The notes: generated from the letters alone by a model not told the origin. A stretch of 49,365 bases of DNA from UBA6522 sp036231525 (GCA_036231525.1 JAZAGZ010000038.1:1-49365); one strand, 5' to 3'; counted from the first letter of the stretch, positions 8,143-16,305 are shown. Program-made: numbers and translations.

Positions 8143-9564
8143 TCAGAGGCTGTAATACATAGCGAACTCGACCGGATGTGTCGTTTTCCTAAGTCTGGTC
8201 ACATCAGCAGATTTGAGCTCAATATAAGCATCAATACAGTCGTTTGTCAGTACATCGCCTGCTGTTAAAAAGTCTCTGTCAGCATCTAGTGCGTTTAGCG
8301 CCTCTTCAAAAGAAAAAGCGACCGTCGGTAGCGAACGCTCGTTAGCTTCTGCTAAAGCAAACAAATCATCGTCCGCAGCATCACCGGGATGAATCTTATT
8401 TTGTATGCCATCCAACCCAGCCATAAGCATGGCTGTGAAGCCGAAGTAGGGATTCATCGTTGAATCTGGGAAACGAACTTCTATTCGTCTCGCCTTAGGA
8501 TTCGCTACATATGGAACCCGGATTGAAGCAGAGCGGTTGCGTGCCGAATAAGCTAAAAACGTTGGTGCCTCAAACCCAGGAACGAGTCGTTTGTAGCTAT
8601 TGGTAGATGCGTTAGTGAAAGCGTTTATCGCTTTTGCATGCTTTAAAATACCACCAATGTAGAATAATGCTGTCTCTGACAACCCACTGTACTCATCGCC
8701 ACTAAACAGGTTTTTTCCATCCTTTACCAACGACTGATGAACGTGCGCGCCGTTTCCGTTGTCATCTACCAAGGGTTTGGGCATAAACGTCGCTGTTTTT
8801 CCATATGAATGAGCAACATTCATAACTACATACTTGAGAATTTGCACGGCGTCCGCTTTTTTAACAAGGCTATCGAAAATCACTCCAATCTCTGCTTGCC
8901 CGGCAGTTGCTACCTCGTGGTGATGAACCTCTGTGGTAAGACCCATTTCCTCCAAGGCAAGGCACATGCTGGATCGAACGTCATGCATTGAGTCAACTGG
9001 GGGTACGGGAAAGTAGCCGCCTTTCACGCCAGGACGATGACCAATATTGCCGTCCTCATATTCCTTTCCGGAGTGCCAAGCCCCCTCCATAGACTCAACG
9101 GCATAGGATGCTCCCTGCATACTATCGTCCCAACGAACATCATCAAACACGAAAAATTCATTCTCAGGACCAAAGAAAGCGTCGTCAGCAATACCAGTAG
9201 AACGCATGTGTGCTTCAGCGCGCTTTGCCGCTGATCGCGGGCAGCGCTCGTATCCCTCCATGGTCATAGGTTCCACAACATCACAGCGCAAATTGACAGT
9301 AGACTCTTCAGAAAAAAGATCCATCACCGCAGTGGGAGCGTCGGGCATTAAAATCATGTCCGACTCATGGATGGGCTTCCACCCATTGATGGAAGAGCCA
9401 TCAAACATTTTTCCTTCTTTAAAAAACTGTTCATCAATGACATGACTGGGAACGGTGACATGCTGTTCCTTCCCTCGCGTATCAGTGAAACGCAGGTCGA
9501 TGAACTTCACGTTCTTTTCCTTGATTAGTTTGAGAATATCCGCTTGGGGGTCGTTAGACGACAT
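8143..9564 (-). CDS. glnA: Glutamine synthetase type I, lacking the adenylylation tyrosine
   Basis: 473-residue dodecameric GS-I, converting glutamate, ammonia and ATP to glutamine. Conserved parts include MFDGSSINGW, FGPENEFFVFD, NGAHVHQSL, APTFLAYSARNRSASIRVP and the C-terminus PVEFAMYYSL. In the adenylylation loop E. coli has KNLYDLPPEE; the gap-free aligned stretch here is DDLFALAEAN. The Tyr target of GlnE is thus Phe402 (codon at 8359-8361), so this enzyme should not be adenylylated at the standard site. GGAGG precedes the ATG. ntrB and ntrC lie downstream. I found no sigma54 promoter by eye in the upstream gap. Confidence 0.97.
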   Translation of the reverse strand: MSSNDPQADILKLIKEKNVKFIDLRFTDTRGKEQHVTVPSHVIDEQFFKEGKMFDGSSINGWKPIHESDMILMPDAPTAVMDLFSEESTVNLRCDVVEPMTMEGYERCPRSAAKRAEAHMRSTGIADDAFFGPENEFFVFDDVRWDDSMQGASYAVESMEGAWHSGKEYEDGNIGHRPGVKGGYFPVPPVDSMHDVRSSMCLALEEMGLTTEVHHHEVATAGQAEIGVIFDSLVKKADAVQILKYVVMNVAHSYGKTATFMPKPLVDDNGNGAHVHQSLVKDGKNLFSGDEYSGLSETALFYIGGILKHAKAINAFTNASTNSYKRLVPGFEAPTFLAYSARNRSASIRVPYVANPKARRIEVRFPDSTMNPYFGFTAMLMAGLDGIQNKIHPGDAADDDLFALAEANERSLPTVAFSFEEALNALDADRDFLTAGDVLTNDCIDAYIELKSADVTRLRKTTHPVEFAMYYSL

Positions 9565-9914
9565 GGCTTTCCTCCGTTGGTACCCGTAGTCGAGTGTGCT
9601 TTTTAGTTTTCAGAAAGCCCAAGTCAGGCTGGGAACTGTCCGCCCAAATCACGCTCTTGACTTAGTTTTCAGAAACTCACTATTTTCAGTATTTGTACCC
9701 GCTCACGAGCTGGCCTAAGCTATTATTTTGAACTGGCTGAACCTCGTCACCCCGGGGTGCAGTGCCCTAGGATGGTGCGAAGCTCCCCTATAATGCCTTA
9801 GTTGCGTGTGTAAGGGGAGGGTTTCGGAGGAATTCGGATGCCCCGGTCACGAGGCCGATGGCTATATGTCTGCGTACTATATCGGCCCCCCTTTACTGGA
9901 GGCCGGAGATATTT
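9565..9914. promoter_or_regulatory. Divergent glnA / glyS control region with a 14-bp direct repeat
   Basis: This 350-bp gap lies between glnA (minus) and GlyRS (plus). It holds two identical copies of TTAGTTTTCAGAAA (9603-9616 and 9662-9675, 59 bp apart) and a partial third TTTTCAG near 9683, all on the glnA side. A TATAAT at 9789-9794 could be the -10 for GlyRS, but no good -35 is spaced to it. TTGACT (9657) with TATTTT (9681) is another plus-strand option. No clear -24/-12 sigma54 element or NtrC dyad was found. A short ORF with a strong ribosome site begins at 9838. Confidence 0.45.
9603..9675. repeat. Pair of 14-bp direct repeats upstream of glnA
   Basis: TTAGTTTTCAGAAA occurs at 9603-9616 and 9662-9675 with no mismatch. 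Read on the glnA strand it is TTTCTGAAAACTAA, containing an imperfect dyad TTTCTGAAA. Two exact copies this close upstream of a regulated gene look like protein-binding sites. The binding protein is unknown. Confidence 0.5.
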
Positions 9915-9996
9915 ATGGATGCTATGGAGAAACTGGGCTCGCTCGCGAAACGAAGAGGGTTCATCTTTCCCTCCAGTGAGATTTACGGGGGTTTGA
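9838..9996 (+). CDS. Possible 52-codon upstream ORF overlapping the GlyRS start
   Basis: ATG at 9838 has a strong GGAGG (9826-9830) at 7-nt spacing. The frame runs 52 codons to a TGA at 9994-9996 and overlaps the first ~80 nt of the GlyRS gene in another frame. The predicted peptide is rich in Arg and aromatic residues and resembles no family I know. It is either a translated leader that tunes GlyRS or a chance ORF. The good ribosome site is the only support. Confidence 0.25.
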   Translation: MPRSRGRWLYVCVLYRPPFTGGRRYLWMLWRNWARSRNEEGSSFPPVRFTGV

Positions 9997-11471
9997 ACGG
10001 CTGCTGGGACTATGGCCCCCTTGGCGTTGAGCTAAAACGCAATGTTAAGGAAGTATGGTGGCAAGACATGATTAGCCATCATGACAATACGCTGGTGACT
10101 GGTAACGCTCCTGCTCCCTTCTCCATGGTTGGTCTGGATAGTGCTATCTTGATGAATCCCCGCGTATGGGAAGCCAGTGGACATGTCGGAGGATTTAACG
10201 ACCCCATGGTTGATTGCCGGGAAACGCGCAATCGCTACCGTGCGGATCAACTAGTGGTTTTTGGTCTAACTGCCGACGATACCCCCGACAACGAAATAGA
10301 TACAGCGGAATTGCTATTTGCATCCCCTGGAGAAATAGGCATAACCCCAAAAGAAGTCCTTGTAGCCCCCCATCGCAAACGCATCACAAAGCTCGCGAAG
10401 ACCCTTGGTGACTACCGGATCGTCCCGGTCCCGGATGCATTGCTGAATGAGGCACTGCGCGCTAAAACCCTCGCGCCCGGCGCAAAAGAGCCCGGCACCC
10501 TCACAACACCACGAGCATTTAACTTGATGTTCAAAACCCACGTGGGTGCCTTAGAAAACAGTTCGAATGTTACCTATCTGCGACCGGAAACGGCCCAGGG
10601 TATCTTCATGAATTTTAAAAACGTTTGTGATACGTCGCGAGTCAAAATACCCTTCGGCATTGGACAAATCGGCAAAGCATTTCGGAACGAAATCAATCCT
10701 CGCAACTTTACCTTTCGCAGCCGCGAGTTCGAACAAATGGAAATTGAGTTTTTCTGTCGCGAGGAAGAAGCAAGCGCTTGGTATCAATATTGGCGAGACC
10801 GTCGGTATAAGTGGTATGTCGACTTGGGTCTCGATACCACAAAGCTTCGCCTGCGCGAACATAGTTCCGAGGAATTGGCTCACTATGCGGCAGCCTGTGC
10901 AGATGTAGAGTACGCTTTTCCCTTTGGTGTCAGCGAACTTGAAGGAATTGCAAATCGGACGGACTTCGATCTTCGTCAACACACGGACTCAAGTGGCAAA
11001 GATCTCCGCTACTTTGACGACCAAGAGCCAAATGAAAAGAATCGGCGCTTTCTACCCTACGTTATCGAGCCCTCAGCAGGCGCTGATCGGGCTACGCTCG
11101 CTTTTCTCTGCGATGCCTACTCGGAAGACGAGGTCGGCGGAGAAATGCGCACTGTCTTAAAGTTTCACCCCAGACTCGCACCAATCAAAGCGGCCGTGTT
11201 CCCTCTTACGAAGAAAGATGGTTTGCCCGAGCGAGCACTGGCTTTGTACCGTGACTTGCGCTCTCAGATCACCACGTTTTACGACGAAAAAGGCAATATA
11301 GGGCGTCGGTATCGCCGCCAGGATGAAGCGGGGACACCCTTTTGCATCACCATTGATAACGAGACGCTGAGTAACAAAACCGTCACGATACGCGAGCGTG
11401 ATACGTGTGAGCAGATACGCATACCCATGGTTGACGCCCTTGATCACATCACTGAACGCATGAAGGGCTGA
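9915..11471 (+). CDS. glyS: Glycyl-tRNA synthetase, single-chain alpha2 type
   Basis: 518-residue class II synthetase charging tRNA-Gly. Motifs in order: FPSSEIYGGLNGCWDYGPLG, YLRPETAQGIFMNFKNV (motif 2), FRNEINPRNFTFRSREFEQ, ELEGIANRTDFDL, VIEPSAGADRATLAFL and a C-terminal anticodon-binding domain. This is the eukaryote/archaea-like homodimer, not the GlyQ/GlyS heterotetramer usual in gammaproteobacteria. I start it at ATG 9915 (GGAG at 9905-9908); an in-frame upstream start at 9858 would add 19 unrelated residues. The insertion region keeps DCRETRNRYRADQ but lacks the paired Cys of the zinc ribbon seen in many bacterial homologues. It precedes gmhB-plsC, where glyQ-glyS usually sits. Confidence 0.94.
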   Translation: MDAMEKLGSLAKRRGFIFPSSEIYGGLNGCWDYGPLGVELKRNVKEVWWQDMISHHDNTLVTGNAPAPFSMVGLDSAILMNPRVWEASGHVGGFNDPMVDCRETRNRYRADQLVVFGLTADDTPDNEIDTAELLFASPGEIGITPKEVLVAPHRKRITKLAKTLGDYRIVPVPDALLNEALRAKTLAPGAKEPGTLTTPRAFNLMFKTHVGALENSSNVTYLRPETAQGIFMNFKNVCDTSRVKIPFGIGQIGKAFRNEINPRNFTFRSREFEQMEIEFFCREEEASAWYQYWRDRRYKWYVDLGLDTTKLRLREHSSEELAHYAAACADVEYAFPFGVSELEGIANRTDFDLRQHTDSSGKDLRYFDDQEPNEKNRRFLPYVIEPSAGADRATLAFLCDAYSEDEVGGEMRTVLKFHPRLAPIKAAVFPLTKKDGLPERALALYRDLRSQITTFYDEKGNIGRRYRRQDEAGTPFCITIDNETLSNKTVTIRERDTCEQIRIPMVDALDHITERMKG

Positions 11472-11509
11472 CATAGAACGCCGCGCGCTGAGAAGCTATC
11501 GGAATCCCA

Positions 11510-12061
11510 ATGTCGGGTACACAGAAATTCATCATTTTAGATCGCGACGGAGTTATCAATCACGACTCCGCCGATTACATCAAAACCCCTGAAGAATGGT
11601 TGCCTCTGGACGGAAGTCTAGAAGCTATTGCTGCACTAGACCGCGCAGGATTTAAGGTTGCTGTGATAACAAATCAGTCGGGCGTTGGGCGAGGCCTTCT
11701 CTCTGAAGCTACGCTAGAGCAGATTCATTCCAAAATGCTCGAGGCCATCGGAAGGGCTGGAGGGAGCATTGCTGGCATTTACTATTGTCCACATAGACCG
11801 GATGAGGGGTGTCACTGCCGAAAGCCGGCAACCGGTATGCTAATGAAGTTAGAAAAGGACCTCGGTTTCCCGCTCACCGGTACGCCTCTAATTGGTGACA
11901 CCGCCGCTGACATGGAGCTTGCCCAACGGGTAGGTGCTCGCCCTATACTGGTCCGGACGGGGTACGGCGCAGAAGCGTCAGCGGAACTGTGTGCTTCCGT
12001 AGAAGTTTACTCCGACCTAGCCAGCGCAGCCGCAATATTGTTAGCGGAACCACCGATATGA
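11510..12061 (+). CDS. gmhB: D-glycero-beta-D-manno-heptose 1,7-bisphosphate 7-phosphatase
   Basis: 183-residue HAD phosphatase of ADP-heptose synthesis for the LPS inner core. LDRDGVIN carries catalytic Asp11 and Asp13. ITNQSGVGRG (motif II) and IGDTAADMELA (motif IV) follow, and CPHRPDEGCHCRKP supplies the structural zinc ligands typical of GmhB. The length is normal. The stop overlaps the plsC start (ATGA), and the gene lies 38 nt behind GlyRS, suggesting one transcript. HisB-N-type phosphatases are related, but the zinc loop and neighbours favour GmhB. Confidence 0.93.
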   Translation: MSGTQKFIILDRDGVINHDSADYIKTPEEWLPLDGSLEAIAALDRAGFKVAVITNQSGVGRGLLSEATLEQIHSKMLEAIGRAGGSIAGIYYCPHRPDEGCHCRKPATGMLMKLEKDLGFPLTGTPLIGDTAADMELAQRVGARPILVRTGYGAEASAELCASVEVYSDLASAAAILLAEPPI

Positions 12062-12789
12062 ACTTCTTGCGCCAGTGGGCAGGATCAATCCTTTTTACTT
12101 TGTATCTCTTTATTTCGTTGCCGCTGTACGCATCCTGGATTTTATTACTGGCACCGTTTTCTAATCGTGAGCAAAGCATGCGCGTTGGTGTCGCTTGGGC
12201 CGATTCTGTTCTTTACATGCTTCGGAAACTTTGTCGACTGGACTATGAAGTTGAAGGCAAGCATTTCCTACAAGAAAACACTGTCGTACTTATGAAACAT
12301 TCTTCTGCCTGGGAAACCATAGCGCAGTGGGTAATCTTTCCAGAACAAACCTGGGTCATAAAGCGAGAGTTAATGTGGGCACCCTTTTTAGGCTGGGTGC
12401 TCACTGTTTTCCAACCCATTGCCATAAACCGTCGTGCGGGGCGCAGCGCCGTGGAACAGGTGCTTGAACAGGGCCGTGTGCGGCTGGATGAGGGGCTCTG
12501 GGTAATTATCTTTCCAGAAGGCACCCGGGTGCCCCGCGGCGGCTCCCGCCCTTACGGCTTAAGCGGTGCGCTGCTGGCTACATCATGCGGGCGGTCCATT
12601 ATTCCTGTGGCTCACAATGCGGGAGATTTTTGGCCCCGTCGTGGTTGGTTCAAACGCCCGGGTACGGTGCGCGTCGTAATTGGATCTCCCATCGTGTGCG
12701 TTAACCGATCGCCGCGCGACATCAATGAAGATGTGCGAGCATGGATTGAATCCACACTCATGGAGATCAGCGAACCACTAGACGTCTAA
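12058..12789 (+). CDS. plsC: 1-acyl-sn-glycerol-3-phosphate acyltransferase, PlsC family
   Basis: 243-residue membrane acyltransferase making phosphatidic acid from lysophosphatidic acid. It has an N-terminal membrane segment (about residues 10-34), the acyltransferase motif as KHSSAWET (His-X4-Glu in place of the common His-X4-Asp, as in the subfamily beside gmhB), and FPEGTR for phosphate binding. The start is taken at ATG 12058, overlapping the gmhB stop; a longer in-frame start at 11989 lies inside gmhB. Its 3' end overlaps convergent gyrB by 12 bp through a palindrome, so both proteins end Leu-Asp-Val. Confidence 0.9.
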   Translation: MNFLRQWAGSILFTLYLFISLPLYASWILLLAPFSNREQSMRVGVAWADSVLYMLRKLCRLDYEVEGKHFLQENTVVLMKHSSAWETIAQWVIFPEQTWVIKRELMWAPFLGWVLTVFQPIAINRRAGRSAVEQVLEQGRVRLDEGLWVIIFPEGTRVPRGGSRPYGLSGALLATSCGRSIIPVAHNAGDFWPRRGWFKRPGTVRVVIGSPIVCVNRSPRDINEDVRAWIESTLMEISEPLDV

Positions 12790-15189
12790 GTTGGCGGCTT
12801 CCAAAGCATTGCGCTCAATGAAGTGCCTCCTAGGTTCAACTTGATCCCCCATTAGCGTCGAAAAAATATCATCAGCCGCCACCCCATCCTCTATTCGCAC
12901 CTGCGTCAGCCGTCTAGTTTCAGGGTTAACTGTGGTCTCCCACAACTGGTCCGGGTTCATTTCCCCCAAGCCTTTATATCGCTGGATACTCTGACTCTGT
13001 TTAGCCTGTTCCATCAGCCAATCGATTGCTTCCGGAAAAGTGGCCACATCGGCACGCTGCTTGCCGCGTATTACGTAGGATCCAGGCTCCATGAGCCCCT
13101 TTAGTTCGGCTCCTATTGCTGCTATACGCTCATACTCGGGGGAGTTGAAGAATCCTTTATGTATAACTTTTCTCACCGTGAGGCCGTGATGCTCCCTTTC
13201 CACAACGAGAGTCGCGTCTTCTTCTGTCGACGTTTCGAAGTGCACCCGATAGCGCGGCCCACTACCATTTAGAATTGAGAGGCGCTTTTCAAGCCCCTTT
13301 GACCACTTCGCAAACACTGAATCATTCTCTACCTCAGCACCCACTATTCTAGGCAACCACATCATAGCTCTAAGAACGCCTTCATCGTATCGGCGTCCCC
13401 ACCGTTCAATGATGGATTTAATTTCCATGTACTGCAGGGCTAGCCGTTCTAATTCCTCTCCTTGGATAGCCGGCGCTTCTGGGTTTACGTGTAGCTCAGC
13501 TTTATCTAAAGCGCTTCTTAGTAACAGGCTGTTGAGTTCATCATCATCTTTTACGTAATACTCTTCTTTTCCGCGCTTAACCTTGTAAAGCGGTGGTTGA
13601 GCGATGAATACGTGCCCACGCTTAATGAGTTCTTCCATCTCCCGATAGAAAAACGTAAGAAGCAATGTCCGAATATGCGAGCCGTCTACATCCGCATCCG
13701 TCATGATAATGATGCGGTGGTACCTTAAACTGTCGGGATCGAAGTCTGCACGCCCTATCCCACATCCCAAGGCAGTAATCAGGGCGCCTACTTCCGCTGA
13801 TTGCAACATCTTATCAAAGCGCGCCTTCTCAACATTCAGAATCTTGCCTTTCAGGGGCAGAATGGCCTGGGTGCGTCTATCACGGCCCTGTTTTGCAGAC
13901 CCTCCTGCGGAATCGCCCTCCACGAGAAAGAGTTCTGATAAAGCCGGATCTTTCTCCTGACAGTCAGCAAGTTTGCCCGGCAAACCAGCGCCGTCGAGCG
14001 CACCTTTCCGACGCGTCATCTCGCGTGCCTTGCGGGCCGCCTCTCTAGCGCGTGCAGCATCTATAATCTTGCCAACAACCGCCTTTGCCTCGGAAGGGTG
14101 CTCAAGAAGAAAATCCTCTAGGTGCGCGCCCACCGTCGATTCGACGGCACCTTTCACCTCCGAGGAAACCAACTTGTCTTTGGTCTGAGATGAGAATTTT
14201 GGGTCCGGCAATTTTACTGAGAGAACGGCTGTTAGACCTTCTCGGGCGTCGTCGCCAGTCGTGGATACTTTTTCCTTACGACTGATACCTTCGCGGTCAA
14301 TGTACGCATTCAGTGTGCGCGTAAGCGCAGCGCGAAATCCAGCAAGATGAGTACCACCATCCCGCTGTGGAATGTTATTTGTATAACAGAACATGCGTTC
14401 CTGATACCCATCATTCCACTGTAATGCTAGCTCTACCTGTATGTCGCCCCGTGTTTCCTGAAAATGCAGTATTGAGGGATGAATGGTTGTCCTATTTCGA
14501 TTTAAGTGCTCCGCAAATGCTTTGATACCACCTTGAAACTGAAAAACGTCCGTACGTTCGTCTCTTTCGTCCTTTAATGTGATACGAACGCCAGAATTCA
14601 GAAAAGATAGCTCTCTCAAACGCTTAGCCAGAATATCGTACTCAAACTCAATGTTAGAAAACACTTCGCGACTCGGCTTGAAATGAAGAGTAGTCCCAGT
14701 ACGATCCGTATCACCGATCACCGCTATGGGATTGTCTGGCTCTCCCATACGATAATGCTGCTCATGGATTTCTCCTTCTCGGTAAATGGTCAACACTAGT
14801 TGTTCGGATAGTGCATTGACTACGGAAACACCCACACCATGCAACCCGCCTGAGACCTTGTAGGAGTCATCATCGAATTTCCCCCCCGCATGAAGAACGG
14901 TCATGATTACCTCAGCTGCGGAGCGGCCTTCTTCGGGGTGAATGTCCACGGGAACCCCACGGCCATCATCGGTAACCGTAATGGATTCCTCCGGGTGAAT
15001 AGTTACTGTGATGTCACTACAAAATCCGGCTAGGGCTTCGTCAATAGAGTTGTCCACCACCTCAAAAACCATATGGTGAAGGCCCGTGCCATCATCGGTG
15101 TCACCGATGTACATACCGGGCCGTTTGCGGACTGCTTCAAGCCCGCGTAACACTTTGATATTACTAGAGGTATAGTCGTCCTGACTCAT
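12778..15189 (-). CDS. gyrB: DNA gyrase subunit B
   Basis: 803-residue GyrB, the ATPase subunit of the enzyme that introduces negative supercoils. GHKL ATPase motifs are EVVDNSIDEALAG and GGLHGVGVSVVNALS. The TOPRIM domain has LVEGDSAGGSAKQGRDR and IIMTDADVDGSHIRTLLLTF. The C-terminus has QRYKGLGEMNPDQLWETT. The length, including the C-terminal insertion, equals the gammaproteobacterial form (E. coli 804). It follows recF by 28 bp in the dnaA-dnaN-recF-gyrB order and overlaps plsC at its 3' end. Confidence 0.98.
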   Translation of the reverse strand: MSQDDYTSSNIKVLRGLEAVRKRPGMYIGDTDDGTGLHHMVFEVVDNSIDEALAGFCSDITVTIHPEESITVTDDGRGVPVDIHPEEGRSAAEVIMTVLHAGGKFDDDSYKVSGGLHGVGVSVVNALSEQLVLTIYREGEIHEQHYRMGEPDNPIAVIGDTDRTGTTLHFKPSREVFSNIEFEYDILAKRLRELSFLNSGVRITLKDERDERTDVFQFQGGIKAFAEHLNRNRTTIHPSILHFQETRGDIQVELALQWNDGYQERMFCYTNNIPQRDGGTHLAGFRAALTRTLNAYIDREGISRKEKVSTTGDDAREGLTAVLSVKLPDPKFSSQTKDKLVSSEVKGAVESTVGAHLEDFLLEHPSEAKAVVGKIIDAARAREAARKAREMTRRKGALDGAGLPGKLADCQEKDPALSELFLVEGDSAGGSAKQGRDRRTQAILPLKGKILNVEKARFDKMLQSAEVGALITALGCGIGRADFDPDSLRYHRIIIMTDADVDGSHIRTLLLTFFYREMEELIKRGHVFIAQPPLYKVKRGKEEYYVKDDDELNSLLLRSALDKAELHVNPEAPAIQGEELERLALQYMEIKSIIERWGRRYDEGVLRAMMWLPRIVGAEVENDSVFAKWSKGLEKRLSILNGSGPRYRVHFETSTEEDATLVVEREHHGLTVRKVIHKGFFNSPEYERIAAIGAELKGLMEPGSYVIRGKQRADVATFPEAIDWLMEQAKQSQSIQRYKGLGEMNPDQLWETTVNPETRRLTQVRIEDGVAADDIFSTLMGDQVEPRRHFIERNALEAANLDV

Positions 15190-15217
15190 GTTCAGATCCG
15201 TGTTCGGCAGAACCGGA

Positions 15218-16279
15218 CTATTGTACCATCGATAAGACTTTTCCTTGTTCCACGTGGAACACCGAACATCCTGGCGCAGGGGGTAAAATGGATGCCTCGA
15301 GGCCTGTCAAAACTTGTTGCGCCGGCAACTCATCCAACACCGAAATTAAGGCACCCAAAGAGCTCTTATCTAGCTCTGCCGCAGGGTCATCTACTAACAG
15401 AATGCCCCCGTCATCCCGATTGGAAGCGAAAACTCGTATTTGTGCCAGCACCAATCCGGCAGCTATGAGTTTTTGCTGGCCCCGGGAAACTTCCTCACGG
15501 ACTCCTCTGGTACCAAGACTAATCGCTAAATCGGCTCGGTGTGGACCCACTTGTGTAGCACCAATAGCATTATCTTTGTCAGAGGAAGCCTCTAGGGCTT
15601 CTTCGAAAGTTTGTCCCTTACGCCAGCCCTTACGATAGGTAATCTCCAACGGGCAGCCTAGCAACGCTTCTCCTAGTCCTGCTAGCGCATCGGCTAACTG
15701 ATGTACATAGTGCGAACGAGCTTGGTCGATTGCTAAGCCTGCTTCCAAGAGGCTTTCATTCCAACTTGCTTCCACGCCACGTGTTTTTAAGGCCATGTTG
15801 CGCTGACCAAGAATCCGCCGATACTGCCGGCAGGCTGACAAATAGTCCTGTTTCACGTGAAACACCCCCCAGTCCAAGAACTGGCGGCGGTTTTTAGGCC
15901 CCCCCTCAATTAGGCTATGCATGCTTGGTTCAATGACATGGACGGGCAACAGACGGGCCAAAGCAGACATCCCTAGAGCCGGTTTACCGTCTAGCCTAAG
16001 CTCTAATCCACCAACGCTGCGCCCTACACCCAGATGATGCGTTACGCCCCCTAGGTTTAGCTCGCCATAAACGGCAAAGCTCTCCTGTCCATGTTGAATT
16101 AATCGCCGGCTTTGCCGGGTGCGAAATGATCTTCCACGACCCAAGAGATATATGGTCTCAAGAAGACTGGTCTTTCCCGCTCCATTGGGGCCAAAGATGT
16201 AGGTTCTCTTAGAATTGACCGGCAAGTCTACTTTAGATAGACATCGGAAGGAGTGAATCCGTACCTGATTAAGCGGCAC
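15218..16279 (-). CDS. recF: RecF, DNA replication and repair protein, carrying two parS sites
   Basis: 353-residue SMC-like ATPase that loads RecA at gaps with RecO and RecR. Walker A is FGPNGAGKTSLLE (Lys36), the signature region SRGQQKLIAAGLVLAQ, and Walker B GILLVDDPAAELD. Two VFHV-containing motifs, at about residues 139-144 (VFHVKQ) and 340-345 (VFHVEQ), are encoded by perfect parS palindromes. The gene lies 26 bp downstream of dnaN and was probably transcribed with it. Confidence 0.97.
   Translation of the reverse strand: MPLNQVRIHSFRCLSKVDLPVNSKRTYIFGPNGAGKTSLLETIYLLGRGRSFRTRQSRRLIQHGQESFAVYGELNLGGVTHHLGVGRSVGGLELRLDGKPALGMSALARLLPVHVIEPSMHSLIEGGPKNRRQFLDWGVFHVKQDYLSACRQYRRILGQRNMALKTRGVEASWNESLLEAGLAIDQARSHYVHQLADALAGLGEALLGCPLEITYRKGWRKGQTFEEALEASSDKDNAIGATQVGPHRADLAISLGTRGVREEVSRGQQKLIAAGLVLAQIRVFASNRDDGGILLVDDPAAELDKSSLGALISVLDELPAQQVLTGLEASILPPAPGCSVFHVEQGKVLSMVQ
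15246..15261. other. parS: parS site (C-terminal codons of recF)
   Basis: TGTTCCACGTGGAACA is a perfect 16-bp palindrome identical in form to chromosomal parS, the ParB loading site. It encodes VFHVEQ near the RecF C-terminus. parA and parB are in the same window, about 22 kb away. Confidence 0.88.
15849..15864. other. parS: parS site (mid-recF)
   Basis: TGTTTCACGTGAAACA is a perfect 16-bp palindrome matching the classic parS consensus. It lies inside recF, encodes VFHVKQ, and is 603 bp from the other copy and about 1.5 kb from the putative oriC. Confidence 0.92.
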
Positions 16280-16305
16280 GTTTGGCCCGTTGTTTCTTAA
16301 ATATC

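Noticed and set aside
9565..9720. sigma54 -24/-12 promoter for glnA
   Set aside because: Searched the glnA strand for GG-N10-GC with flanking consensus; the closest candidates had 11-bp spacing or lacked the GC.
9750..9780. NtrC-type dyad around GGTGCAGTGCCC...TGGTGC
   Set aside because: The two GTGC elements are direct, not inverted, so they do not form the NtrC palindrome.
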